Source: Deltaproteobacteria bacterium RBG_16_49_23 (GTDB lineage: Bacteria; Desulfobacterota; BSN033; UBA1163). Taken from it: a stretch of DNA of 48,244 nucleotides. Location: contig MGQQ01000084.1 of NCBI GenBank assembly GCA_001798855.1, forward strand, positions 1 to 48,244, in the 5' to 3' direction. Each line of letters begins with the position of its first letter. The stretch's first letter is position 1. Under the pieces are notes generated by a model. It ran no database searches, was not told where the DNA came from, and saw only the letters and a list, made by a program, of their open reading frames with translations. The position numbers and the translations under genes are program-made. Positions 33,850-41,827 of the stretch are shown here, in pieces.

Positions 33850-34499
33850 ATGCCAAGACAGCCACGAATAACATCAAAAGGGACATGCGCACTTTGTAAA
33901 TCGGCATTTGGTAAATCGACCATGACAAGACATCTGCAGTCATGTATGGAAAAAAGCCAGATTGATGAGAAATTTACGAAAGATTCATCCTTTTTATTAA
34001 AATCCTTTCATCTCCTTGTAGAAGGGCATCATCTGCCGGAATACTGGATGCATCTTAAAGTATCAAGCCATGCGCGTTTTGAAGATTTGGACAATTTTCT
34101 CAGAGAGATATGGCTTGAATGTTGTGGTCATATGAGCGCTTTTCGCATTGGAAGAGAGGAGGTAAAAAAAGCAAGAAGCTTGAGTATGTTTTGCATCCTG
34201 GAATGCGATTAAACTATGAATATGATTTTGGCAGTACCACAGAGCTTATGGTAAAAGTTGTTTCCGAGTTTAAAAGCAATATAAAAACGGGTGAAGTGGG
34301 AATCCTTGCAAGGAATGATCCACCCCAGATTAAATGCTCAAAATGCGATCATCTGGCCACACGCATCTGCACAGAATGTATTTATGAGGATGCAGGATGG
34401 CTTTGTGATGACTGTGCTGAGGATCACAAATGCGGTGAAGAGATGCTGCTTCCTGTAGTTAATTCACCTCGAACTGGAGTGTGCGGATATGTGGGATAG
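33850..34499 (+). pseudogene. pRiA4b ORF-3-like protein in two frames
   Basis: Frame one (33850-34212) has a zinc-finger-like N-terminus (C-x2-C, H, C in TCALCKSAFGKSTMTRHLQSC) and a domain start (HLLVEG...FLREIWLECCGHMSAF). Frame two (34119-34499) completes it with LHPGMRLNYEYDFGSTTEL, the pRiA4b ORF-3 family signature, and a Cys/His cluster (CSKCDHLATRICTEC, CDDCAEDHKC). The frames join exactly by a -1 shift at GTA-AAA-AAA-G. Total length is 650 bases, one short of a clean frame. It is either a one-base deletion in an A7 run or a programmed -1 frameshift. A GGAG precedes the first ATG. Function unknown; relatives are found in mobile DNA. Confidence 0.7.
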
Positions 34500-34598
34500 T
34501 CTTTTAGGTGAGAAGCTTGCTCGGGTAGCCGTTAGCCACGGGCCTGAAATCGAGTCTTGCAGGTATTCTGGTGCAACACGACCAAACCAGTACACTTC

Positions 34599-34643
34599 AT
34601 GAAACTTTTACTGGATACATGTGTTTGGGGCGGAGCCCTTTAA
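34599..34643 (+). pseudogene. Start of a PIN-like toxin gene, remnant
   Basis: ATG at 34599 opens MKLLLDTCVWGGAL and stops at TAA 34641. The LLLDTCVWGG start is characteristic of DUF5615-like PIN proteins, and the acidic D fits a PIN nuclease active site. Everything after codon 14 is missing, so this is a 5' remnant. Confidence 0.45.
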
Positions 34644-34664
34644 GCACCGATCGGGAGGAATGAT

Positions 34665-34760
34665 ATGCCCCTAAAACCGTGGTACAAAGTTGTTACTCCC
34701 CGTTAAGTCCTGCGCGAGGGTGTAGCAAATATGATATGTCACTATCTTAATTTCGTGAGG
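34665..34760 (+). pseudogene. Start of a second gene, remnant
   Basis: GGGAGG followed by ATG at 34665 gives MPLKPWYKVVTPR, a stop (TAA 34704), then VLREG in the same frame. This matches, as I recall it, the N-terminus of large DUF499-type ATPases (KPWYKVVTPREDLREG). The rest of that gene is absent before the SDR gene. A decayed defence or helper gene at the island's right border. Confidence 0.4.
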
Positions 34761-34767
34761 TGGAAAG

Positions 34768-35508
34768 ATGAGACTCAAAGATAAAAAAGCAATTGTGACG
34801 GGGGCGGGGCAGGGGATTGGCAGAAGCATTGCCCTGAAGATGGCTCAGGAGGGAGCCGATGTCGTTATTGCTGAGATGAATCCGGATACCGGAGCGCAGA
34901 CCGCCAGAGCGGTGGAGGCTCTTGGCAGAAAGGCGATGTCTGTTGCTGTGGATGTGGCCAACCAGAAACAGGTTCAGGATCTGGTGGTTCAAGCGTTAAA
35001 GGCCTGGAAGAGAATCGATATTCTTGTTAACAATGCAGGCTTTGACCGGCCTGCCGGTCTTTTGAAGGTGAAGGAGGAAGATTGGGATGCCGTGCTGGGC
35101 GTTCATTTGAAGGGAACCCTAAACTGCATTCAAGCCATTACTCCGCACATGGTTGAGAATGGATATGGAAAGATCATCAATCTCTCTTCTGTTTGGGGAA
35201 GGAGGGGAGCTGTTTCAGAGATCAGTTACAGTACAGCCAAGGCGGGGATCATCGGTTTGACAAAGAGCGTTGCCAGAGAACTGGGTAAATATCAGATTAA
35301 TGTAAATGTGGTTTTACCGGGTTTTATCCTGACCCCTACGGTTTCAAAGATGGCTGATAAATATCGAACCATGATCATTGAAAATACCCCTCTGAAAAGG
35401 GCTGGCCAACCTGAGGAGGTTGCCAATGTGGTGGCTTTCCTGGCTTCCGACGAGGCCAGTTTTATGACCGGGGCCGAAGTGACGGTTTCCGGCGGATGGC
35501 ACATATAG
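34768..35508 (+). CDS. SDR family oxidoreductase
   Basis: A 246-residue classical short-chain dehydrogenase. It has TGAGQGIG (about residues 12-19), Asp/Glu-containing second strand end (VVIAEMN), NNAGFD, a catalytic Ser in LSSVWG, YSTAKAG (Tyr-x3-Lys) and VLPGFILTPT. GTGAGGTGG precedes the ATG. It is the first gene after the defence island and precedes the AOR cluster by 309 bases holding the operators. A FabG/hydroxyacyl-CoA dehydrogenase-like role is likely. It resembles the SDR at 19533, so the two may be catabolic paralogues. Confidence 0.9.
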   Translation: MRLKDKKAIVTGAGQGIGRSIALKMAQEGADVVIAEMNPDTGAQTARAVEALGRKAMSVAVDVANQKQVQDLVVQALKAWKRIDILVNNAGFDRPAGLLKVKEEDWDAVLGVHLKGTLNCIQAITPHMVENGYGKIINLSSVWGRRGAVSEISYSTAKAGIIGLTKSVARELGKYQINVNVVLPGFILTPTVSKMADKYRTMIIENTPLKRAGQPEEVANVVAFLASDEASFMTGAEVTVSGGWHI

Positions 35509-35621
35509 CTTTCCCACTCCCCCTTGGGTATAAGTTTGAAATCTGTCTCCAATGACCTTTAAACCATAGTGAAAAAAAACCTGAACCCCTGAATAATGGA
35601 ATCCACGGCCCCTCTTCGATA

Positions 35622-35637
35622 GTTCACAATAGTGAAC
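35622..35637. promoter_or_regulatory. Putative IclR operator, site 1
   Basis: GTTCACAATAGTGAAC, a palindrome with 6-base arms (7 with the flanking A/T). It lies about 30 bases upstream of the -35 box of the AOR-cluster promoter. Same pattern as 35731-35746 and 43499-43514. Confidence 0.7.
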
Positions 35638-35665
35638 TTGGGTCATGGCAGGATAAAAATATCGC

Positions 35666-35694
35666 TTGACAAAGTGGTAAATGTAGTTTAAGAA
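35666..35694 (+). promoter_or_regulatory. Promoter of the zinc ribbon-AOR-ferredoxin genes
   Basis: TTGACA (35666-35671), a 17-base spacer and TAAGAA (35689-35694). The -35 region reads TTGACAAAG, as at the iclR promoter. It is flanked by palindromes about 28 bases upstream and 36 bases downstream of the boxes. Confidence 0.55.
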
Positions 35695-35730
35695 TCTAAA
35701 TGAGCTGATGTTTTGGATAGGATTTTGGGG

Positions 35731-35746
35731 GTTCACTATCGTGAAC
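35731..35746. promoter_or_regulatory. Putative IclR operator, site 2
   Basis: GTTCACTATCGTGAAC, a perfect palindrome with 6-base arms and a 4-base centre. It lies downstream of the predicted transcription start and 72 bases before the zinc-ribbon gene, a position suited to repression or looping with site 1. Confidence 0.7.
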
Positions 35747-35817
35747 TTCTTGTTCGAGGAGAGGAACCTTATCCCACCCTCCGCTTTCCACATTCTACTT
35801 TAAGAAAGGGGGTTGTT

Positions 35818-36099
35818 ATGGTAACCGAGAAAGAAGGACTTTCAACAGCCGAGAGTCTGCGTAAGACTCGCACCTATGGCCAGGTGAGATGCCATAATCC
35901 CAGTTGTATGGGAAGACTTCAGCCGGAACGCGGTGCGAAACAAGTGAAATGTCCTGCGTGCGGCCTGGAATTCCGGGTGGCCTGGGTTAAAGACGGATTC
36001 CCTCGCATCAGGGGACCGGTTTGGGATGTGAACAAACGAATCGCGGAGGAGGCGTTTGAAAGAAAGATGAAGGAGGAGAAGAGAGATGGCGCTAAATAG
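35818..36099 (+). CDS. Small zinc-ribbon protein coupled to AOR
   Basis: A 93-residue protein starting at ATG 35818 behind AAAGGGGG. An upstream in-frame ATG at 35713 lies inside the control region and is rejected. A zinc-ribbon core, C-x4-C (CHNPSC) then CPAC, and a Lys/Glu-rich helical C-terminus are visible. Its last 14 bases overlap the AOR start, so the two are translationally coupled. The family is unrecognised. It may bind AOR or aid its maturation, which is only inference from the overlap. Confidence 0.8.
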   Translation: MVTEKEGLSTAESLRKTRTYGQVRCHNPSCMGRLQPERGAKQVKCPACGLEFRVAWVKDGFPRIRGPVWDVNKRIAEEAFERKMKEEKRDGAK

Positions 36100-38026
36100 G
36101 AAGATAGCCTATATTGATCTTTCCACAGGCAAGATAGAGATTAAACCAATTCCGCTCGATATGCGGAGAAAATTCCTTGGGGGCCGGGGACTCGATGCTT
36201 ATTTGCTCTATAATCATGCTCCCAAGGGATGCGATCCCCTTGGCCCTGAAAACCCTGTCATCGTCAGCGGCGGAATTCTAACGGCCACTCTGGCATCGGC
36301 CACAGCGAGAACCCATGTGATGGCTAAATCCCCGCTGGGAGGGATGTTGGGGAGCTGCAATATGGGTGGTTTTTTCGCTCCCGAGATGGCCTGGGCGGGC
36401 TTTCATCATCTTGTCATCAAGGGGAAGGCGGAAAAGCCGGTTTACCTCTGGATTAAAAATGGCAAGATCGAGATACGTGATGCCAGAAATCTCTGGGGCA
36501 AGACGACCACGGAAACCCAGTGGACGGTCCGGGAAGAACTGGGGGATGAGGATATCAAGAGCCTGGTCATCGGGCCTGCCGGCGAAAATAAGGTCCGGTT
36601 TGCCAATGTCATGACCGGGATTAAAAATTCAGGCGGAAGAACCGGAATGGGAGCGGTGATGGGCTCAAAAAATTTAAAGGCCATTGCCGCCCGCGGGACC
36701 ATGGATATTAAAATCTCCTATCCGAAAGAGGCGTTGGAGTATAACAAACGTTTTATTGATCAGATCACAAGCGCCAAGGTGAACCAGACTCAAGGAACCC
36801 TCGGCACGCCCTTTATCTGGGGAGCCACGAACTCCTGGGGAGGCGTCCGGTGCAGGAATTTTCAGTATAACCAGCAGCTCTATTGTGATGAGATTGAGCC
36901 CGAAGCCATTGATGAGGCCTGTGCGGAAACGATGGGACCCTATCATATGGCGGGTTGTTTCGGCTGCCAGGTTCACTGCAGGGCAAAGTATAAGATTCCT
37001 ACCGGCCCTTATAAGGGAGTGTATGACGAGGGCCCGGAATATACTTCTCAGGGCGCCTTTTGCGGAGAGCCGGACTGCACGAGCCTTGAAACTCTCTTAA
37101 CAGGCAATCACCTGGTGGATCAATGGGGAATGGATAACCTTGAAACCGGAAGTATCATCTCATGGGCAATGGAGCTCTACGAACTGGGAATCCTCACGAG
37201 CAAAGAAACCGATGGTTTGGATCTTCGGTTTGGCAATGATGAGGCGCTCCTGGAGATGACCAGACGGATTGCCTTCAGAGAGGGCTGGCTGGGCAATGTC
37301 CTGGCCGAGGGGGGGATCATCGCTTCGGAGAAGATCGGAAAGAATTCGTTCGACTACCTGATCCAGGTCAAAGGGGTGAGCAATCTTCATTCCGATGAGC
37401 GGGCCACACCTGCGCTTGCGCTAAATATCGCCACGGCTTCCCGGGGGTCCGACCATTTGAGGAGCAGGCCGGCGATTGATCTCTACCATCTCCCACAGGA
37501 AGTGATGCGGAAGATCTACAGCAACCCGGTGCCCTATGATGGACCGTTGAGTTCAGAGCATACCGAGTACATCGGCAAGCCGTGGCAGGTTTTCTGGCAT
37601 GAGAACTGTTATATGGCTGTCGATTGCCTCGGCATCTGTAAATACCATACCACCTTTTTGGGTGCGACGCTTCCCAATTTTGAAGATTGGTCAAAGGTGA
37701 TTTACCTCAATACGGGACTGGAGTTTACTCCCAGGGAAATCTGGGACATCGCCGAGCGGTGTAATATGATGGAACGACTCTTTAACCTCCGGGAAGGTTT
37801 GCAGAGAGAGGATCTTAAAAAAGGCGATATGCTCAATCACCGCTACTTTGATGAGCCCACGCGAAGGGGGGCGCCTGATGTAGTCGGCAGGGTGATCGAT
37901 CGAGAAAAATTCAAAAAGATGGTAGATGAGTTGTATGAATACAAGGGGCTTGATAAGAACGGCGTTCCAAAGCCGGAAACGCTCAAGAGGCTTGGCGTGG
38001 AAAAGGAACCCTCCCGCCTGTTGTAA
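36086..38026 (+). CDS. Tungsten-dependent aldehyde:ferredoxin oxidoreductase family protein
   Basis: A 646-residue AOR-family enzyme. It binds bis-tungstopterin and one [4Fe-4S] cluster. Visible are GGRGLDAYLLYNHAP at residue 27 onward, cluster ligands C291, C294 and C298 (GCFGCQVHC), and D513-x4-C518 (DCLGIC), matching D489/C494 of Pyrococcus AOR. The motifs GMDNLETGSII and SRGSDHLRSRP lie in the cofactor-binding domains. It should convert aldehydes and carboxylic acids with ferredoxin. BamB, the benzoyl-CoA reductase subunit, is in the same family, but the CFGC and SRGSDHLRS segments look more AOR-like. A following ferredoxin and the MoaD/ThiF genes support a dedicated AOR system. Confidence 0.92.
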   Translation: MALNRKIAYIDLSTGKIEIKPIPLDMRRKFLGGRGLDAYLLYNHAPKGCDPLGPENPVIVSGGILTATLASATARTHVMAKSPLGGMLGSCNMGGFFAPEMAWAGFHHLVIKGKAEKPVYLWIKNGKIEIRDARNLWGKTTTETQWTVREELGDEDIKSLVIGPAGENKVRFANVMTGIKNSGGRTGMGAVMGSKNLKAIAARGTMDIKISYPKEALEYNKRFIDQITSAKVNQTQGTLGTPFIWGATNSWGGVRCRNFQYNQQLYCDEIEPEAIDEACAETMGPYHMAGCFGCQVHCRAKYKIPTGPYKGVYDEGPEYTSQGAFCGEPDCTSLETLLTGNHLVDQWGMDNLETGSIISWAMELYELGILTSKETDGLDLRFGNDEALLEMTRRIAFREGWLGNVLAEGGIIASEKIGKNSFDYLIQVKGVSNLHSDERATPALALNIATASRGSDHLRSRPAIDLYHLPQEVMRKIYSNPVPYDGPLSSEHTEYIGKPWQVFWHENCYMAVDCLGICKYHTTFLGATLPNFEDWSKVIYLNTGLEFTPREIWDIAERCNMMERLFNLREGLQREDLKKGDMLNHRYFDEPTRRGAPDVVGRVIDREKFKKMVDELYEYKGLDKNGVPKPETLKRLGVEKEPSRLL

Positions 38027-38080
38027 AGAAAATAGCATAGCGCAGAGGGCATAGCGCATAGCGTAACGATATTGATTCAT

Positions 38081-38158
38081 AAAATCCCTCCTAACCTCCC
38101 TTTTCCAAAGGGAGGAATTACCCCTCTTTGGCAAAGAGGGGTGAGGGGAGATTTTCAA
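38081..38158. repeat. GC-rich palindromic repeat (double hairpin)
   Basis: AAAATCCCTCC and GAGGGGAGATTTT are outer complements; CCTCCCTTTTCCAAAGGGAGG and CCCCTCTTTGGCAAAGAGGGG form two inner hairpins. A close copy is at 41664-41771 and another variant at 47496-47580. It lies between the AOR and ferredoxin genes. Confidence 0.75.
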
Positions 38159-38213
38159 AGGACTGTCAATTCAATTATGAGATCGTTAACAACATTGAAA
38201 GGAGAGGAAGTTA

Positions 38214-38723
38214 ATGGAACCCATGGGTAAAGTTCTTGCAATCAGTCCCGAAAAGTGCACCGGCTGCAGGCTCTGCGAGCTCGTCTGCTCGGTTTTCCAT
38301 GATGGCGTATCCAATGCCGCCCGGAGCCGGATCAAGATCATGAAATGGGAATCCGAAGGGCTTTATATCCCCATGTCCTGTCAGCAGTGCCAGGATGCTC
38401 CCTGTATGATTGTTTGCCCTGTGAAGGCCATTTCCCGGGATGAGAAGCTGAGCCGGGTGATGGTGAACCACGACATCTGCATCGGTTGCCGCTCCTGCGT
38501 GACGGTCTGTCCCTTTGGGGCGATGGGCTTTAATGTCATCGACCGGAAGAATTTTAAGTGTGATCTCTGCGATGGAGATCCGCAGTGCGTTCGTTTCTGC
38601 GAAATCAAAGCTGTGGATTATTTGGATGCGGACCGGGTGAGCATCGCTAAAAAGAAAGCAGCCGCCGAGAAGATCACTGCCGCTCAAAGACAGGCAATCG
38701 CTTTGGAGTCAGAATCACATTAA
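38214..38723 (+). CDS. Ferredoxin with four [4Fe-4S] motifs (AOR partner)
   Basis: A 169-residue CooF/HycB-type polyferredoxin. Cys groups: CTGCRLCELVCSVFH, CQQCQDAPCMIVCP, CIGCRSCVTVCPFG and CDLCDGDPQCVRFC. GGAGAGGAAG precedes ATG 38214. It follows AOR on the same strand after a palindromic repeat, and is probably its electron acceptor. A paralogue with the same spacing is on the opposite strand at 41828-42313 next to NrfD. Confidence 0.92.
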   Translation: MEPMGKVLAISPEKCTGCRLCELVCSVFHDGVSNAARSRIKIMKWESEGLYIPMSCQQCQDAPCMIVCPVKAISRDEKLSRVMVNHDICIGCRSCVTVCPFGAMGFNVIDRKNFKCDLCDGDPQCVRFCEIKAVDYLDADRVSIAKKKAAAEKITAAQRQAIALESESH

Positions 38724-38778
38724 GATGAATCACCGAATTACAAACACCCATCATCAAATAATAAACAAGATGAATAAA

Positions 38779-38828
38779 TAACCCCACCCAGCCTCCCCTT
38801 AAATTAAGGGGAGGTGTGGAGGGGTTAC
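38779..38828. repeat. GC-rich palindromic repeat, second copy
   Basis: AACCCCACCCAGCCTCCCCTT pairs with AAGGGGAGGTGTGGAGGGGTT. It is the reverse-oriented copy of the element at 5108-5164. It sits between the convergent ferredoxin and radical SAM genes and could serve as a bidirectional terminator hairpin. Confidence 0.75.
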
Positions 38829-38868
38829 TGTTTTAACATGGCCTTCCTCGCGTTCAGTATGAACGTCC

Positions 38869-40266
38869 TCATTTTCTGAGTTTTCGTCTGGCCAATCCAA
38901 CCATGAGGAGAGGTAGTTTAAAAAATGCATCCATCAAATCACGGCCACTGAAAAGCCCGATTCGCCGGGCTTTTCTGATAATATGGATGACCTGCGGTAG
39001 ATCGTAAAACGCCGACCGGATCCGGTTCCGGATTTGCTTCAGCTCCTTGCGCCCGTAATGGTCCGAATACACGGAACCGCCGATACGTTTGTAGTAGTAG
39101 CCAGGGGTTTCTTCAACCACTTCCTTCAGCGGTGAAAACCTCTCAACGCGGAGTTTCTGGAAGCTGATGGAATCCAGCTTGATCTCCTTCGCGAACTTCG
39201 GGATGTAAAGCATCTCTTCTTCCGTCTCACTGATGTTGCCGTAGATGAAGTACCCGTGCAGATAGAAGTCATATTGCGTCAGGACCGCAAACGCATCCCG
39301 AACCTCCTGTCGGGTGATGCCCTTTTGAAGCTGGTTCAAGATCCGGTCGTGCGGCGACTCGATCCCGATCAGGAAGACTTTGAAACCTGCTTTCTCTGCC
39401 TTGTCGAGGACCCTGCGATGCTTTGCGATGTCAATCCGGGCCTGGACAACAAAGATCTTTTTGATCTTGTTCTCGATAATCAGATCGCAAAGCTGTTCGC
39501 TCCTCTTCGGGTTCGTGAAGAAGTTGTCATCGCTGAAAAGCACGACATCGGCTGTAACCGTCTTCAATTCTTCGATGACCGATTCGACCGGTCGTTCCGT
39601 GTAGCTCCTTTTCTGGCCGAGTGGATTAAGGCTGAATGTACAAAACTTGCATTTGAACGGACATCCCCTCGTTGTCAGTACCGTGTCGAACGTGTGGCTG
39701 CTGAGTCGAACACCGTGTTTAACCAGGCAATAATCCTGCTTTCTCAGGGACCGGTCAGGAAACGGAATACGAGTGATGTCAGGCAGAGGATGGATTTCGT
39801 TGTGGACGACTCCTCCGTTCTCCCGATAGGAAAGCCCGCGGATATCCTTGTACGGAATCCCCGTGACAACCTGTTTGATGATCTCTTCGCCCTCCCCTCG
39901 TACGATCATGTCAATATTCGGGCAACGGCTGAACAGATATTCAACTTCCTCCGTCGCCTTGTACCCTCCAACGATCGTGCAAACCTCAGGAGGCAGTTGA
40001 GAGAGGAAATCACAGACGTCCTCAAACCGGGATTCCCATCGGATGCTGACGCATAGAAGATCGATCTCGTTCCGGATAAACTTGCTGAGGGCCTTCGGGT
40101 CCTGATAGGCCTTCTCGTGCCGAAGGTCGAGAAGCGTCACCTTGCCAACCAGATCTTTCATGCTCGCGGAGATGTACTCAAGGCCGGTCGGAGGGAAAAG
40201 CCCAATGAGAGCGGTAGAATCCCCGAAATACGGGTTCAGGGCGAGAACATGGTTGAATTTGCTCAT
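38869..40266 (-). CDS. B12-binding-domain radical SAM protein
   Basis: A 465-residue class-B-like radical SAM protein. An N-terminal cobalamin-binding domain (LNPYFGDSTALIGLFPPTGLEY... and DMIVRGEGEE) precedes the radical SAM TIM barrel. That has the [4Fe-4S] motif in TTRGCPFKCKFCTF (C-x3-C-x2-C) and FSDDNFFTNPKRSE, then a C-terminal helical part. Such enzymes methylate or rearrange unreactive carbons. It is the last minus-strand gene of the NrfD-ferredoxin-ThiF-MoaD series. It may modify a cofactor or substrate of the AOR system, but its specific reaction is unknown. Confidence 0.9.
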   Translation of the reverse strand: MSKFNHVLALNPYFGDSTALIGLFPPTGLEYISASMKDLVGKVTLLDLRHEKAYQDPKALSKFIRNEIDLLCVSIRWESRFEDVCDFLSQLPPEVCTIVGGYKATEEVEYLFSRCPNIDMIVRGEGEEIIKQVVTGIPYKDIRGLSYRENGGVVHNEIHPLPDITRIPFPDRSLRKQDYCLVKHGVRLSSHTFDTVLTTRGCPFKCKFCTFSLNPLGQKRSYTERPVESVIEELKTVTADVVLFSDDNFFTNPKRSEQLCDLIIENKIKKIFVVQARIDIAKHRRVLDKAEKAGFKVFLIGIESPHDRILNQLQKGITRQEVRDAFAVLTQYDFYLHGYFIYGNISETEEEMLYIPKFAKEIKLDSISFQKLRVERFSPLKEVVEETPGYYYKRIGGSVYSDHYGRKELKQIRNRIRSAFYDLPQVIHIIRKARRIGLFSGRDLMDAFFKLPLLMVGLARRKLRK

Positions 40267-40406
40267 GTGAAATTATAATTGGAAAGGACCGCAGATACAA
40301 GCCAACCCATAGAAATTCAAAGCAACCGTTGTTTATGGATCGTGGGAATACGGACTTTGGTCCTATGGACGGATCTTGCCTGGTTTATCAGTTCGTCTTT
40401 CTTCTG

Positions 40407-40679
40407 TTACCCGCCGGCAAGCATGATGACGAGATGAATTTCATCCCCGTCTTTAACGGGTTTAAGGAGTTCGTTGGGGTAGGCGCTGGCATGGTTTAAA
40501 TAAATTTCAACGATGTTGTGCAATTTATCTTTTTTCGCAAAGATCGCTTTCTCCATCTCCGGAAACTGCCGGATGAGATGGTTCAGGCATTCCCCCACCG
40601 TATGGCCTTCAACTTCGATGACCTCCTGGCCATTGGTAAATCGCCGATGCGTTGCATGAATGTGCGCCTTGACAGGCAT
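40407..40679 (-). CDS. MoaD/ThiS-like ubiquitin-fold sulfur carrier
   Basis: A 90-residue beta-grasp protein that ends VIMLAGG. The terminal Gly-Gly is the adenylated/thiocarboxylated tail of MoaD-like carriers, and HLVIMLAGG matches the family ending. AAAGGA precedes the ATG. The MoeB/ThiF-like activating enzyme is the next gene upstream. It supplies sulfur for the pterin dithiolene of the tungsten cofactor, and dedicated copies beside AOR genes are well known. It could equally serve another thiolation reaction. Confidence 0.9.
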   Translation of the reverse strand: MPVKAHIHATHRRFTNGQEVIEVEGHTVGECLNHLIRQFPEMEKAIFAKKDKLHNIVEIYLNHASAYPNELLKPVKDGDEIHLVIMLAGG

Positions 40680-40739
40680 GGTTTATTCCTTTCCCCTATC
40701 TGGCATAAGCGCTAACTTTGCTCTTCATCCCTTTCATTT

Positions 40740-40880
40740 GCCCTATCCCTTCCCCCCGTATCCAGTACGGGGCAGGCTCTAACCCTCCCCTTGAAGGGGA
40801 GGGAATCTTGTGGGTAACTTTCTTAACTCCTCCCCCTTCAAGGGGAAGGTTGGGAGAGGGATGGGGTGAGGGGATCCCCG
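40740..40880. repeat. GC-rich palindromic repeat cluster
   Basis: CCTCCCCTTGAAGGGGAGGG at 40785-40803 and CTCCCCCTTCAAGGGGAAGG at 40828-40850 are hairpins. The outer tracts CCCTATCCCTTCCCC and GGGGAGGATGGGGTGAGGGG-like runs also pair. The right end runs into the last 40 or so bases of the ThiF-like gene. Confidence 0.65.
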
Positions 40881-41599
40881 CAGTGATCACAATCCGGGTT
40901 TCGGTTGACCGTAAATTCCCTGAACGTCGCATTCAATCCGTCATAGAGGAGTAAACGGTTGATCAACAGATTCCCGGCCCCCGTGAGATACTTAATGACC
41001 TCAGTCGCTTGAATGCTGCCAATGACTGCTGGGGTCACGCCAATGACAGGAAACTTCTGCTCCGGCGCCAGACCTTGATGCATACACCTCAGGCAGGCTG
41101 TTTTTCCGGGAAGGATGGTCATCGCTCTTCCCTCAAAGCCATTCACTGCGCCATGAAAGAATGGAATCTTTTTCTTGATCGCAGAGCGATTGAGAATGTA
41201 ACGGGCCGGCAGGTTGTCCATCGCATCGACGATGACGTCACAGCCACCCACCAGCCGGGAAACATTGGTTTCGGTTATATTTTCATCGATCGATTCAATC
41301 TCAACCGCCCGGTTAAAGTTTTTCAATTTCGTTCCCGCAGAATCAACCTTCTTTTTCCCAATATCTTCTTCCCAGTGCAGAACCTGGCGGTTCAAGTTGC
41401 TCAGTGACACCCGGTCATGATCGATCAACCGAATCATTCCTATTCCAGCGGCCGCCAGGTAGAGAGAGACAGGAGAACCGAGTCCGCCGGCGCCTGCAAT
41501 GGCCACCCGTGATCGTTTGAGCCTTTCCTGCCCTTCCTGACCGATCTCTTCGATCATGACCTGCCTGTCATATCTTTCCCATTCGTCCGGTGTCAGCAC
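40838..41599 (-). CDS. ThiF/MoeB/HesA family adenylyltransferase
   Basis: A 253-residue E1-like enzyme, starting at GTG 41599 behind GGGGGATT. An ATP-binding Rossmann motif (GAGGLGSPVSLYLAAAG), the RDxxR-like region DRVSLSNLNRQVLHW, and VDAMDNLPARY are present. Two CxxC pairs (CLRCM and CDHC) form the structural zinc site. It activates the C-terminal Gly of the adjacent MoaD-like protein for sulfur transfer. Its last 16 or so residues (CGDPLTPSLSQPSP) are read from the palindromic repeat downstream, so the original stop may have been replaced. Confidence 0.92.
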   Translation of the reverse strand: MLTPDEWERYDRQVMIEEIGQEGQERLKRSRVAIAGAGGLGSPVSLYLAAAGIGMIRLIDHDRVSLSNLNRQVLHWEEDIGKKKVDSAGTKLKNFNRAVEIESIDENITETNVSRLVGGCDVIVDAMDNLPARYILNRSAIKKKIPFFHGAVNGFEGRAMTILPGKTACLRCMHQGLAPEQKFPVIGVTPAVIGSIQATEVIKYLTGAGNLLINRLLLYDGLNATFREFTVNRNPDCDHCGDPLTPSLSQPSP

Positions 41600-41663
41600 T
41601 GCAATCCCCCGCCTTCATTAGCCGCCAGTTATTAACAGTCTCATAATAATCACGACATTGTTT

Positions 41664-41771
41664 TATAAAATCCCTCCTCACCTCCCTTTGCCTGTCTTTG
41701 ACAGGAAAAAGATTACCAAAGGGAGGGAAAATACCCCTCTTTGGCAAAGAGGGGCAAGGGGAGATTTTGTG
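41664..41771. repeat. GC-rich palindromic repeat (double hairpin)
   Basis: AAAATCCCTCC ... GGGGAGATTTT outer complement, with CTCCCTTTGCCTGTC/GACAGG... and ACCCCTCTTTGGCAAAGAGGGG hairpins inside. It is related to 38081-38158 with an insertion. It lies in the gap between the ferredoxin and ThiF-like genes. Confidence 0.7.
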
Positions 41772-41827
41772 GAACATGTCGATTCAATTTTGAGACTCTT
41801 AATAGAAGCAACATAAAGATTAAAGTT

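Noticed and set aside
36086-38026. Calling the AOR-family gene bamB
   Set aside because: The CFGCQVHC and SRGSDHLRS segments look more AOR-like than BamB as I recall it, and no other bam reductase subunits (bamC-I) are beside it.
38081-38158. CRISPR-like repeats
   Set aside because: The repeats are palindromic, of mixed length, not evenly spaced, and have no uniform spacers or cas genes.
39256-40056. 266-residue plus-strand frame
   Set aside because: It lies opposite the radical SAM gene, which has the CxxxCxxC motif and a full family length.
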